From NCBI GenBank assembly GCA_946699065.1, contig CAMPDV010002435.1, positions 1 through 64,000 on the forward strand: DNA of 64,000 bases, in the 5' to 3' direction. The DNA comes from Loxodes magnus (taxonomy: Eukaryota > Ciliophora > Karyorelictea > Loxodida > Loxodidae). This document shows, piece after piece, positions 1 to 11,099 of this stretch. The notes under the pieces were generated by a model, which was not told where the DNA came from, did not search any database, and was given only the letters and a program-made list of their open reading frames with translations. The first letter of the stretch is position 1. Each line of letters opens with the position of its first letter. Both the position numbers and the translations under genes were made by a program.

Positions 1-79
1 ATCTAGCTATTTAAATTAAATTATAGCTATCATCAAGCAATATCTAATCTTTATTTAACTTGTAACCTACATACTTAAA

Positions 80-3000
80 ATGGAAGAAACTTATTAATAT
101 TGCCAAAAAGCTGCTTAACTATATTAAGAAGGAAATTATCTAGAAGCAATCGAATATTATGATATAGCTATTATACTCGATCCTAATCTTGCACTTGCTC
201 ATAGTAATAAAGGAATAGCGCTAGGAAATTTAGGAAAATACAACGAAGCTTTATAGAGTTATGATATAGCTATTAAGCTTGATCCTATGTTTGCACTTGC
301 TCATAGTAATAAAGGATTAGCGCTAGGAAATTTAGGAAAATACAACGAAGCTTTATAGAGTTGTGATATAGCTATTAAGCTTGATCCTAATCTTGCACTT
401 GCTCATAATAATAAAGGATCTGCATTATTTAATTTAGGAAAATACAACGAAGCTTTATAGAGTTGTGATATAGCTATTAAGCTTGATCCTATGCTTACAC
501 TTGCTCATAATAATAAAGGATCTGCATTATTTAATTTAGGAAAATACAACGAAGCTTTATAGAGTTATGATATAGCTATTAAGCTTGATCCTATGCTTGC
601 ACTTGCTCATAATAATAGAGGATTAGCACTAAATAATTTAGGAAAATACAACGAAGCTTTATAGAGTTATGATATAGCTATTAAGCTTGATCCTATGCTT
701 GCACTTGCTCATAATAATAGAGGATTAGCACTAAATAATTTAGGAAAATACAACGAAGCTTTATAGAGTTATGATATAGCTATTAAGCTTGATCCTATGC
801 TTGCACTTGCTCATAATAATAGAGGATTAGCACTAAATAATTTAGGAAAATACAACGAAGCTTTATAGAGTTGTGATATAGCTATTAAGCTTGATCCTAT
901 GCTTACACTTGCTCATAATAATAAAGGATCTGCATTATTTAATTTAGGAAAATACAACGAAGCTTTATAGAGTTGTGATATAGCTATTAAGCTTGATCCT
1001 AATCTTGCACTTGCTCATAATAATAAAGGATCTGCATTATTTAATTTAGGAAAATACAACGAAGCTTTATAGAGTTGTGATATAGCTATTAAGCTTGATC
1101 CTATGCTTACACTTGCTCATAATAATAAAGGATCTGCATTATTTAATTTAGGAAAATACAACGAAGCTTTATAGAGTTATGATATAGCTATTAAGCTTGA
1201 TCCTATGCTTGCACTTGCTCATAATAATAGAGGATTAGCACTAAATAATTTAGGAAAATACAACGAAGCTTTATAGAGTTATGATATAGCTATTAAGCTT
1301 GATCCTATGCTTGCACTTGCTCATAATAATAGAGGATTAGCACTAAATAATTTAGGAAAATACAACGAAGCTTTATAGAGTTGTGATATAGCTATTAAGC
1401 TTGATCCTATGCTTACACTTGCTCATAATAATAAAGGATCTGCATTATTTAATTTAGGAAAATACAACGAAGCTTTATAGAGTTGTGATATAGCTATTAA
1501 GCTTGATCCTATGCTTACACTTGCTCATAATAATAAAGGATCTGCATTATTTAATTTAGGAAAATACAACGAAGCTTTATATAGCTATGATATTGCTATT
1601 AAACTTGATCCTATGCTTGCACTTGCTCATAATAATAGAGGATTAGCACTAAATAATTTAGGAAAATACAACGAAGCTTTATATAGCTATGATATTGCTA
1701 TTAAACTTGATCCTATGCTTGCACTTGCTCATAATAATAGAGGATTAGCACTAAATAATTTAGGAAAATACAACGAAGCTTTATAGAGTTGTGATATAGC
1801 TATTAAGCTAGATCCTAATACGCAGACTTTCATATTGGTAAAGGATATGTACTTAAAAAATTAGGAAGACATATTGAAGTCATTGAAAGTCTAAACGAAG
1901 CTATTAAAATCGATTCTACTAATGCAAAATCCTTCAAATTGAAAGGCTTTTCTCTCTATAAACTAGGAAATTATCTTGAAGCCATCGAGTGTTTTAACAA
2001 AGCTATCTAGCTTAATCCCAAATATGCAAAAGCTTGGTATGACAAAGGTTTAGTTCATCAAGCTTTAAATTAGATTCAAGAAGCCCTCGAATGTTTTCGT
2101 ACAGCGCATTAAATAAATTCTAATCTATAAATCCTCAAATAAGAGATATTAATAAATTAATCTAAGAATAATAAGAAATTTCTATAGAAGAAATTGGAAA
2201 TTTCTTATACTAAAGCAGTGCTAGTGTAAATAGCTAATCTCAACTAAGAATATGAAATTACAAAGAATTAGTTCCTGATAATTAATCTCTTAATAGCTTA
2301 TAAAAACTTTATTAAGATTAATACGGAATTATTTATCTTATTACTATCGATCAATCTAATTATGCTCTTAAGATATTTAACTAAAAGACTAATATTTAGA
2401 TATAAATAAATCAGTTCTATTTTGAATGCAAAGAGCTACTGTCACTAAACAACTTAAGAATTCTATAACTAAAGGGAGTTGCTATTGATACTTAGGAATA
2501 AGGAAATTACAACTTATTTCTTTTATTAGAATTTTAGTTTAAAGCAAGTTTATTCTAATAAATATAGACTAAATAACTATTCAAAAGCAATCAAAAAGGA
2601 TCTGCTTTAAGATTTTATAAAAAACTAAATTTACTTAGTTAAATAGCAGATGGCTTATTGTCAATTCACTCCAGAAATTTGATTCACAAAGAGATGAAAT
2701 CTATAAATATTCTATTAGATAATGAAGACTAACCTAAAATAGTACCTTTTGGATTATTCGATTAAACTAACTGATTAACTATATTAGAATAAAAAGGCGT
2801 ACATCAGTGAATGGCACCTGAACAATTTGAAAAGAATGTGACAAAGAAAAGTGATATCTGATCTTTAGGTTGTATCGGAGTTGAGATATTCAATGAAGGA
2901 TTACTTTATCCTAATATAAATGAATAAGAATAACTAAAGCAAATAGTTTATATCAACAAAATGATTCCTATGTTTTCAAACGAAATATTATAAGAACCTG

Positions 3001-3320
3001 AATTAACTGATCTACTCTACAGATGTTTAGCCTATGACCAGAATATAAGACCAGATATTGATAGTTTCCTGAGTTAGATAGAAAGATTAAAGCAAAAGTG
3101 AAATCCTAAAGAGTAAGAGAGAGATATAAGTTATTAGGAATATAATAAAATGATAAAGGAAGAAGAAGGTATTAACAAACAATACTAAGCTTTAGAGAAG
3201 AAGGTTATAACAGAAGGATTTAAAGAGATAAATTTTGCAAATTGGAAGATAAACGAAAGTAAGGAGAAGAAGAGCTGATGAAATAAGTATTTGGAAGATG
3301 ATATTATTAAATTTTATTAA
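80..3320 (+). pseudogene. TPR-pseudokinase gene A, frame-interrupted
   Basis: With TAA/TAG read as Gln and TGA as Trp, the ATG at 80 opens a protein starting MEETYQYCQKAAQLYQEG. It runs into about 16 TPR units of 34 residues (102 bp each). A C-terminal kinase-like domain follows, with a YGIIYLIT glycine-loop region, an ALKIF lysine, IHKEMKSINILLD in place of HRDxKxxN, PFG in place of DFG, HQWMAPEQFE (P+1/APE) and SDIWSLG. HRD Asp is Glu and DFG Asp is Pro, so catalysis is unlikely. The best reading changes frame twice: near 1818, where the paralogue-like DPNYA reading needs one more base, and again near 2110-2130. This copy is therefore either a pseudogene or carries assembly errors. Homology with paralogues ends at KKSWWNKYLEDDIIKFY, then TAA at 3318-3320. 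What is inferred: a scaffold or signalling protein; no substrate can be named. Confidence 0.8.
181..1800 (+). repeat. 102-bp tandem array encoding TPR units of gene A
   Basis: About 16 near-identical 102-bp units encode 34-residue TPRs of the type KG-AL-LGKYNEAL-SYDIAIKLDP. Two variants of the second half alternate: GSALFNLGKYNEAL and GLALNNLGKYNEAL. Divergence between units is very low in the middle, which points to recent unit duplication or gene conversion. TAG codes Gln inside most units, while two units near 1580-1720 carry TAT AGC (Tyr-Ser) instead. Confidence 0.9.
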
Positions 3321-3830
3321 ATAATTTACTATCTTAAATAATTAAATTATAACCTTCATTATTATCTACTTTAATATGTATTATGATTGCTTTATTAAAC
3401 TACTTACTATAAAGTCAAATATAAATACTAGTTTTCTTTTAATTTTTCTTAATAAAATTTCGTGATATTATTTATTTAATTTTAGTTAAAAAATAAAGAA
3501 TCATAACTTAACTTGTTAATAATAAGCTAACCGAATAAAAGACACTAAATTTAATTTTATTATGATTTTCTATTAAGAAATCTATTTAAAAAAGTAACTA
3601 TTAAGTGTACATTTTTTGAGTTATCTAAAAGAAGAAAGAAACTAAAATGATAGATATATAACTACATTTTATAAAATAGTTTTATTAATCTTCTAAGTAT
3701 GAAAATAACTAAGTATACAAATAAATCAATAATCAAATTAGATATAGCATTAATTCCTTAGATAAATCAAAGTTTGTTTATTTTAAGAGTAATTAAAACA
3801 GATTATAAATTAATTTTATTTGAATTGTTT
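3321..3830. other. AT-rich intergenic stretch
   Basis: This stretch separates pseudokinase A from the retroelement ORF1. I see no conserved motif, repeat unit or RNA-like structure in it. Confidence 0.5.
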
Positions 3831-3831
3831 T

Positions 3832-3852
3832 GTGGCGCCAATTAGTCACCAC
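3832..3852 (-). other. terminal stem-loop of retroelement (copy 1)
   Basis: GTGG at 3832-3835 pairs with CCAC at 3849-3852. On the minus strand the element reads GTGGTGACTAATTGG then CGCCAC. It is related to, but shorter than, the 30-nt stem-loops at 31444-31473 and 35341-35370, sharing GTGACTAA in the minus sense. It overlaps the TGA that ends the upstream ORF1, so it sits at the 3' terminus of a minus-strand retroelement. Confidence 0.55.
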
Positions 3853-4781
3853 TAAAAAGAAGTTTTAAAGTTATCTTTATCTTGCTTGTTTCTAGTTCTA
3901 GGATTCTTGAGTCTTGCTCCTCTGATCTTTCATCTCCCACTATATTTTATTTTAACTCTATCTCCAAATTCTTCCAGTTCAAGGTTACTTTTCAATCTGT
4001 AGATTTCTCCATTTGTTCTACATCAGATCTGGTTCTTGCTCTTTCTTATTCTTTGCTAGACTTGTTTTTTCCATGTAATTTCTTTTACTTTACGAAACTC
4101 ACCGCAGTTCTTCCATTTGTACCATTTACTTTTACAATAGTAGCACAGTTTCACAATCCGAGGTTTTTGATTAGTTTTCATCTTAACTTAAGGATTCTTC
4201 TCGATCTCCATCTTATCAGATAGAATTTACTCCAATGGAATTTGCTAACTTTGGAAGCTTTTCCGACTTTGTAAGATATTTTCGATCTGCAAGCTCTAGT
4301 CTTTAATCTTTTGCACTTAGGAGTTCGTCTAACTAAATTACTCTCGTTAGTAATTCCAAAGAGCGTCGAGTTCCCTCTCCTAATTGGCCATTCTAAGATC
4401 AAGTGTATCTTAAATTCCATGAGAGATCAGCTCCGTCAACTTCGTGTTCTCCTTGCAAAGCTTTTTAACCTCTTCCTGGAGGTTTAGTACTACTTTTATG
4501 AGCTATTCCATGCTCATCTGACCAGAAGGATTAAATTAAGAGACTTCCTGGTGGAGAGCAAACTTCATCTGCTTCCTCGGTTTTTCATTTGAGGTTGGGG
4601 TTTCCGTATGGGCTGTCTTTAAGGTTATTTTTTGTTAATCTTGTTAAGTTTCAGGTTTTTATTAAGAAGAAGATTAAGGTTATTATTAAGAAGACAGAGA
4701 AGAGATAGTTTCCTGCTTCCTCTCTTCCTTTTTGGCTTAGGAAGAGGTGGTATAGAAGCCTTTCCTGAAACTTTATTCCAT
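3846..4781 (-). CDS. LINE ORF1-type nucleic-acid-binding protein
   Basis: A single uninterrupted 311-codon frame under the recoded code starts at the ATG at 4781 (MEQSFRKGFYTTSSQAKKEE). The N-terminal third is rich in Ser/Gln. A predicted coiled coil follows (QEEVKKLCKENTKLTELI, then MANQERELDALW). A Cys-rich motif LCYYCKSKWYKWKNC has the CX2CX4-x-X4C spacing of a zinc knuckle, with Tyr in the His position. The C-terminus is basic. Coiled coil plus knuckle is the layout of nucleocapsid-like ORF1 proteins of non-LTR retrotransposons, and the shared stem-loop ties it to the LINE at 35-37 kb. No reverse transcriptase follows: the frame ends in TGA (3846-3848) inside the stem-loop, so this is an ORF1-only or internally deleted element. 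A host CCHC protein is the alternative. Confidence 0.6.
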
Positions 4782-7220
4782 TTTGCTGAATTTTTTTTAA
4801 AGATATTATAAATAAAAGCTTAATTATTGTTATAAGATTAATTTCTTTATAATAAAGAGAATCTAATACTTATTAACTAAAATTATATAGTTATAAGCCT
4901 TTTATTTAATGGCTATCTTATCAGTCTTCTAAGCAAGGTCTGTAAGTTTGAATTTTTTAAAGTTTAATTGGTTGTAATAATTAAATGTACCATAATATCA
5001 TTAGATTTTTTAAATAAGACATTCTAATTACCTATTTTTATTATTTTTGTCTGTTCTTTTTAGAGATTTTTTTTAATTTTACAAATATTTTCTTATGTTT
5101 TACCAAGTAAAAATGAATAAATAAGCAATCTTAAAGATAACTTGGATGAGTAATATTAAAGCTATTAATTTAATTAAATAATTATTACAAAGAAAAAACT
5201 TATGATTTTTAGTGATATTTAGAATAGCTAGGAACATAAATAAAGTCTATTAATTACATTGTAGAGTTAGATATAATATATGCTTTAATTTATTAAGCAT
5301 ATACTCTATTATAATAACTCTTACTAAAAATATTTAAAAATTATACTTAAAACTTAAGTCTTTATTAATATCATTAAAAATAGATTAAAAGGATAAACTT
5401 ATTTTAAATAATGTATTAAATTATTAAAATATACTTTCAGATTAAAAATCATTCCAGCAAGCTTTAAAAAGAAACTTTAATTATTAGCATTGAATATATT
5501 TACCAATATCATCTTGAACAGATAACAATTTAAAACATACATAGTGAAGAAATGGAACTTTAAATCATATTTTGGCGAGAGCAATGGCAATTTTCTCAGC
5601 TAAGCCTTATTAAGATGAATTCAAATATACTGACAATAATATCATTGAGAGTTTTAGTCTTATTTTTATTGGAAAACTTGCTAGTTAAATAGAAAATAGA
5701 TAATTATCACACTTACAATTTTTTTAATTTAAAAGAGAATAGCAGAGATAATTTTTAAAGAGTATAAAACTAAAATTTCTTAATTCTGAGGAAATTATAG
5801 CTAAGTCTATAGTATATTAAAGCTGAAAAGAGTAAAAGATTTAGATCTTTTCTACTAATTGTAATTTAAAAAGTTTAAGTTTTACTTAACAATTGAAAGA
5901 TGGATAAAAAATTGAATAGTCATAAACACCTGATTTGCAAGGCCTAAAAATGTATATGAGATCGAATCAATAGAGGAATAAAAATACCCAAAGAGTTTTA
6001 TAACTTAAGCTATTTAATTAGAATTTCTAGTTAAAAAAGATAAGTAAAGAAAACGTCAGAATAAGAATATTTAAGCAGAAAATAAGAATATGCAGGAAAA
6101 TAAAATGATTGAAAGTTCATGAATAAAGAAAAATAATTCTAAAATGTAAAGATTAGTTCTATTTTTCCAATCTAAAAATTTAAGCTTAATTAATATAATT
6201 CATAAATCATACAGACAAATTAAAATATAAAGAACAGCTACTAGAGAATTATACTTAAAAATAAGGATAATTTGAAAATATATTTATCATGAATAGCTAT
6301 AAGAGCAAGAATATAATTAAAATTTTTTCTGCTAGCTAGCAAAAATTTACTAATAACATTATGCAAATTTTAAAATATTTAAGTCCAGTCTAAGCAACAC
6401 TTTTATGGATATAGTAGAAACTAAAGTTGTAAAAAAATGCAGGAAAACTTCAATGTGAATATTTAAAAAGTAATTTTAAAGACCACAAAAAAGCAATATA
6501 ATAAGCTAAAAATTTTTTAGATTAACCAATCAACCAATCAACATCAAATGATTTATTGCATCTGCATATCTTTTCCATCTTTTTTTAAATTGCCTATGTT
6601 ATTATTTGTAAAAGCCAATTTATATACTGCATTATAGACATAATAAGTAGTCTATCACTTTTAGTATTTTCTAATATTGTTAAGAGATAATCCTTTTTTA
6701 TAGTAAATGCAGCATAATTAATGCCGACCTTTATTGCAATATTCAAGCAATTAATTTATTCTAAATAACTTCGTATTTTAGTAAGGGAATCTGCTCTGCC
6801 AGTTTAAAGACTCTTCGTATTTCAAATCTTACTAAAGTGTAATCTTTGTTACTATGTGCAATGACTCTTCTTGATTTAAGCTAGCTAATAATAATATTAA
6901 AAAAGTCTACTTTTCTTAGAAACTTTCCAAATACTTAAGAGAGATACTGTTATTAAAATGTACCAAAGCAATATTTTGGTAAAGTTGCATTATTTTATTT
7001 TATTACTTTTTTGTTTCTTAATACTTTGTCTATCTATTAAGAGAGGTAGGTTTGTTAAAAGATGTACTAAAGATATGAATAAATTAAGATATAGCATAAG
7101 ATAGATAATTAAAATGATAAAAATAGATAATCAGAAAATAAAGATAATAAATGTAATAATTCTTTAATTATATAGTTTAGAGTAAGATTAATATATCTAA
7201 TTAGACTAAATATTAATTTA
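4782..7220. other. AT-rich stretch without recognisable gene
   Basis: I find no domain, tandem repeat or RNA gene here. Short stretches near 5550-6130 look mildly gene-like in composition, but no frame gives a recognisable family. A palindromic run near 5262-5310 (TATATGC/GCATATA) is the only obvious local structure. Confidence 0.4.
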
Positions 7221-7229
7221 TAATTATAT

Positions 7230-7508
7230 ATACCATAGCTTCGTCATATTTACCTTATTTTTACAATTTATTTCCTTTACTATTATGAGTAATTGCAAGA
7301 TTAGGATCTAGCTGAAGAGATATATCATAGTTCCATAAAGCTTCGTTACATTTGTCTAACATATCCAATGCAGTTCCTTTATTATTATAGGCAAACGCAG
7401 GATTAGGATCTAGTGTTATAACTACATAAAAGTATTCAATCGCTTCTTTGTAATTTCCTTCTTAAAATAACTAAAAACCTTTGAATTATATTAATCAACT
7501 TCTTCCAT
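7230..7508 (-). pseudogene. truncated TPR gene fragment E
   Basis: The minus strand from the ATG at 7508 reads MEEVDQYNSK. After a one-base frame change it gives GFQLFQEGNYKEAIEYF, YVVITLDPNPAFAYNNKG and LWNYDISLQLDPNLAITHNSKG. That is the N-terminus plus about two and a half TPRs of the family found in genes A-D. It stops in AT-rich sequence without a kinase domain, so it is a gene fragment. The N-terminus resembles that of gene A (MEETYQYCQK). Confidence 0.75.
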
Positions 7509-8067
7509 TTTATAAATAGAAATAAAGGTAATAACTTGAATAAAGATTTGATATAATATGAATATATAGCATTATAGTTTAAATTAAGATAACTAGATAT
7601 TAATTTTTATTATTGTGATTGTATCTATTAAGCTACTATTTCTTGTTATTCTAGTTACTTTTTATAGTTTATCTATAATACATATTAAAGTTTACTAATA
7701 AGACTTATTCATTTTCTTTTACTTTAGTTATTGATAACTGTGATTAGTATTATTAATAGTAGCATTTTCTTATGTGAAATATACACTTTTAATTAATATC
7801 TAGAAGTTTGGCATTTAGGATATTCTTTTAGAAATATTGAATGATAGTGATATAAACTAGGAAGTTACTGATATATGAAAAACCGAATGAATATCATAAT
7901 TATGACTACTAGTTTGAATTGCTACTCTGTATGCTTATATTTATTTCTATTAAATAGAAATCTATTAAGAAATCATAAATATGAAGAGTTTAAGTTGATT
8001 GACATTTATAATTCTTTATTATTTAATAAGCACTTAGTAGCTTCTTATTATTTATGCTTATAAAAAA

Positions 8068-8919
8068 ATGGAAAAAAACCCGGGAATCTAAACCTTGAAT
8101 TCTAACCTTAAAGATCAATCTTAAATCTCAGTTAACTAATAAGAACCAAGAATTCAAAAAAGATAAATCTACTCCTTTTAAGGATTGGGAAATACGAAAT
8201 TTCCTAGCAAACTGAAAAAGCTTGAGAAGCCCCACGAGCAAGACATTATTTAGCTTTATTCATTAATTGAGAAAATGAATACCGAAATATAGATCCTGAA
8301 GGCGGAAAACTTGAATCTTCGGCTTCTTTTGTAAGATAGAAAAAAGGAAGATCAAGACTTGGTAAGTAAAGTTTAGTTTTAAATTGAAGCCTTAACTTCC
8401 TAATTTGAACTATTAGAAATAAACCTTGAAGCAAATCAATAGAAAATTAAAGAAGAAATTCGATTACCAATCAAAAAAAACTAACTTTAATAAGAAAAGA
8501 TGGAAATTGAAAAAATGTAAACAGAATAAAAATTTTAATTCAAGCCCTTAATAAAACGTTGCTATTGTTGTCAAAAGGCTGGACATTTTTGGAGGTAATG
8601 TCCGAAGTGAAGAAGAGTGCTTGAGCAGCATTGTAAATAATTTGGAACATCGAGGAGGCTATATTGTAACTACTTTGGAGGTATTTACAGAAAGAAGTTG
8701 ATATTAGATGATTCAATTGTGACACTAATCAAACAGGATCTTGGTAATTAGCAGTAACAGAATAAATAGCTTTAAAAGGACAACAATGACCTTAGAATTT
8801 GTTTAGAGAAGCTGGAGAAAAATTACAAGAAGATGGAAGAACAATTCTATGAGCTTATTGAAGAGAAAGAAGAATTATCTCAGTTTGAAATTGATTCAGA
8901 TGAAGACATGTACAATTGA
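8068..8919 (+). pseudogene. second ORF1-type retroelement protein with CCHC knuckle
   Basis: From the ATG at 8068 the frame gives a Lys/Gln-rich N-terminus and a long coiled coil (QDIIQLYSLIEKMNTEIQIL onward). A perfect CCHC zinc knuckle CX2CX4HX4C lies at 8560-8601 (CYCCQKAGHFWRQC). The 3' part, read in another frame, gives a second coiled coil (LEKLEKNYKKMEEQFYELI) and an acidic tail DSDEDMYN ending in TGA at 8917-8919. It has the same architecture as the ORF at 3846-4781 on the opposite strand, and it appears broken. It is followed at once by a perfect inverted repeat at 8944-8977. No RT is attached. The knuckle alone does not tell ORF1 from a Gag-type protein. Confidence 0.6.
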
Positions 8920-8943
8920 GTATGAATATAAAACTTTTATTGT

Positions 8944-8977
8944 CTTTAATTTGAGGAAACATTTCCTCTAATTAAAG
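8944..8977 (+). other. 34-nt terminal hairpin after ORF1
   Basis: CTTTAATT (8944-8951) pairs with AATTAAAG (8970-8977), and GAGGAAA (8953-8959) with TTTCCTC (8962-8968). The helix has 15 perfect pairs with one T-T mismatch and a 2-nt loop. It lies 24 nt after the putative ORF1 stop. It could be a retroelement 3' end or a terminator. Its sequence is unlike the stem-loops of the minus-strand elements. Confidence 0.5.
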
Positions 8978-10200
8978 ATGACCCTAACCCTTATAGTTAA
9001 AATTAATTAATTATTTATGCTTATTTATTTCTTTATTTTCTACTATTTTACTCTTTTATAAGTTTCCAATTTGCTTTTTCTATCTTGTTTCTTAAAATTC
9101 TCTAGAGATTGTTTATAGTTTTAAGTTTAGATAATCTTAGTCTAGCTTTCTAAAAAATTAAAGATCTTTACCTATTTTGTAAATAAGAGGTACTAGTAGT
9201 AAAGCTTACTTTATAAGTATACTAATAAGTAAAATAGAAAGTATTAATGTTGTAATAAAGTAATTATACTAATCCTTTAGTTTTAATAATCATAAAGGAA
9301 ATTATTTTAATTAGTACAGAAACTAAAATAAAATCAAATTTGTTTCTATTTAATATTAGTAAAAAGTAATAATAAAATAGTGATAAGATGCTTAATAATA
9401 AAGAAGTGCTAATTTATTTTACTTAAAATATAATAATAACCAGTTGTTCAAGTATTAGTAAGATATTTGATACAATTAATTCTAAAGGTTATTCTAAAAA
9501 AGGATGTTATGTATAATATCTCTTCACAATTTATCAAATATAAGATATTTAAATAAACAAATGCTTATTTTTTTATCTCTAGCTGATGTATAATTAGAAA
9601 GTATAGATTTTATATTCTTACTTATCTATTAATATAGATGTATCTATACATTTATATAAATCTGTTTAAAAAGCTTAATTATTTTCTTTAAACATTTAGT
9701 AAATTTTTTATATTCTAAAAGATAGTAAAGCTACTAATAGCTTTCTATATATAATACTTAAAATTACAAATCCATTATTTAATAAAGAACAAAGTAAAAT
9801 ACTATTACAATAACTAGTGTCATTTTGTTCTATTCAGTTTATAATAAATTTATTCAAACTTAATTTATTGATTAAGTAAAAAGTCTCTATATTTACATTT
9901 CAGTCCTAAAGAAAAACAAATGCATTTAATATAATAAAACTTAAAGTAAAAATAAATAATTATATTTAAGCTATTTCTTGGATATATTTCATTTTGCATT
10001 TTGTATATCTTAACTATAAATTTGAGACTTCTAGATAAACATATGATACTGTTTTATCTCTCTTATTACTTAAATATTATTACTAAAAGAATTTTATTTA
10101 AATTAATATCCAATATATTTGATAATCTTCTTCAAATATAAATGCACTTTATTTATTTACTTTCTACTTTAATTTAAATAGTATTCTTTTAAATAAACTA
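8978..10200. other. AT-rich stretch, nothing recognised
   Basis: Short A/T runs without conserved motifs; I see no gene, repeat array or RNA in it. Confidence 0.5.
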
Positions 10201-10204
10201 AGTC

Positions 10205-10700
10205 CTCTCTTTGTTTCTAATAAAGTAAAATGTAGAGTTGAAGAAAAAATAAACAAGAGTAAGTGAACAATGGCTAGAAAGATTTTATAGTTGCCTATCT
10301 CCGTTTTTAGTGAGTCTAGTTACATAGACTTCAACTGACTTCTATTTGAACGTATTTTGGTAAAACGTTTTTTCCGTTTCTACTTTAAAATAAGGAAAGA
10401 AGCTATGAATTATACAGAATTTTATATAGGAAAATTCTTTGAATGAAATTGGAATAAATAATCTTTTTACTTTTAGTAAGTAAAAAGAGAATATTATTAT
10501 TTAAAAAAATCACATTAATTAAACAGAGCCTTAGGTTGAGCAAAATGAAAACTTTAGAGGAGATGATGAAATGTAAGAAGATTTAAGAAACCAATGAAAA
10601 GAGAAGTTTGCTATTAATAAACTTAAACTTGTATAAATGAAGTAAATGAATTAAATCAGAAGCTTCATACAATAACTCCTTTATTAAAGTTAATTATTAA
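10205..10700 (+). repeat. dispersed repeat X, copy 1
   Basis: This segment is clearly related to 40405-41400. Shared landmarks include AAAAAATAAACAA, GTTACATAGACTT, a TTTTTCCGTTTC / TTTTTCCATTTC pair, GGAAAGAA-CTATGAATTAT, and a block around AGAAGCTTCATAC near 10650 and 41360. Copy 2 is longer. Neither copy gives a recognisable protein, and identity looks intermediate, so the duplication is old. Confidence 0.65.
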
Positions 10701-11099
10701 ATTATATAATTTAGATAGAGAAGTGATCCTTCCAATGTGATTGATTTAAACTCTGAAACCAGGAAGTATCCCATGTGAAGAAATGAGCAAGAATTTAGGC
10801 AGGAGTCAAGCTAGACAAAATTGAGGTATCAGGTAATGTTATGTTGTACGATAAAAGATAATAAAGTTTGCTAAGGCTGCACTCCGATACTGGCTCTATC
10901 GAAGACTTGAATTTTCAAGGGATGCTAGCACTGGAGAAAAATGTTATAAAGAAATTTTTTAAACTTTAAAAAATTTTAATTAGTATTCTGCGCGTTTTGT
11001 AGTGGTACGTGTCCTATAATATAATTTTTTTAATTAATTTTAATATTTCAACATTATAATTATTTTCTATCAAATCAATGAAATCTAATCCAAATAATT

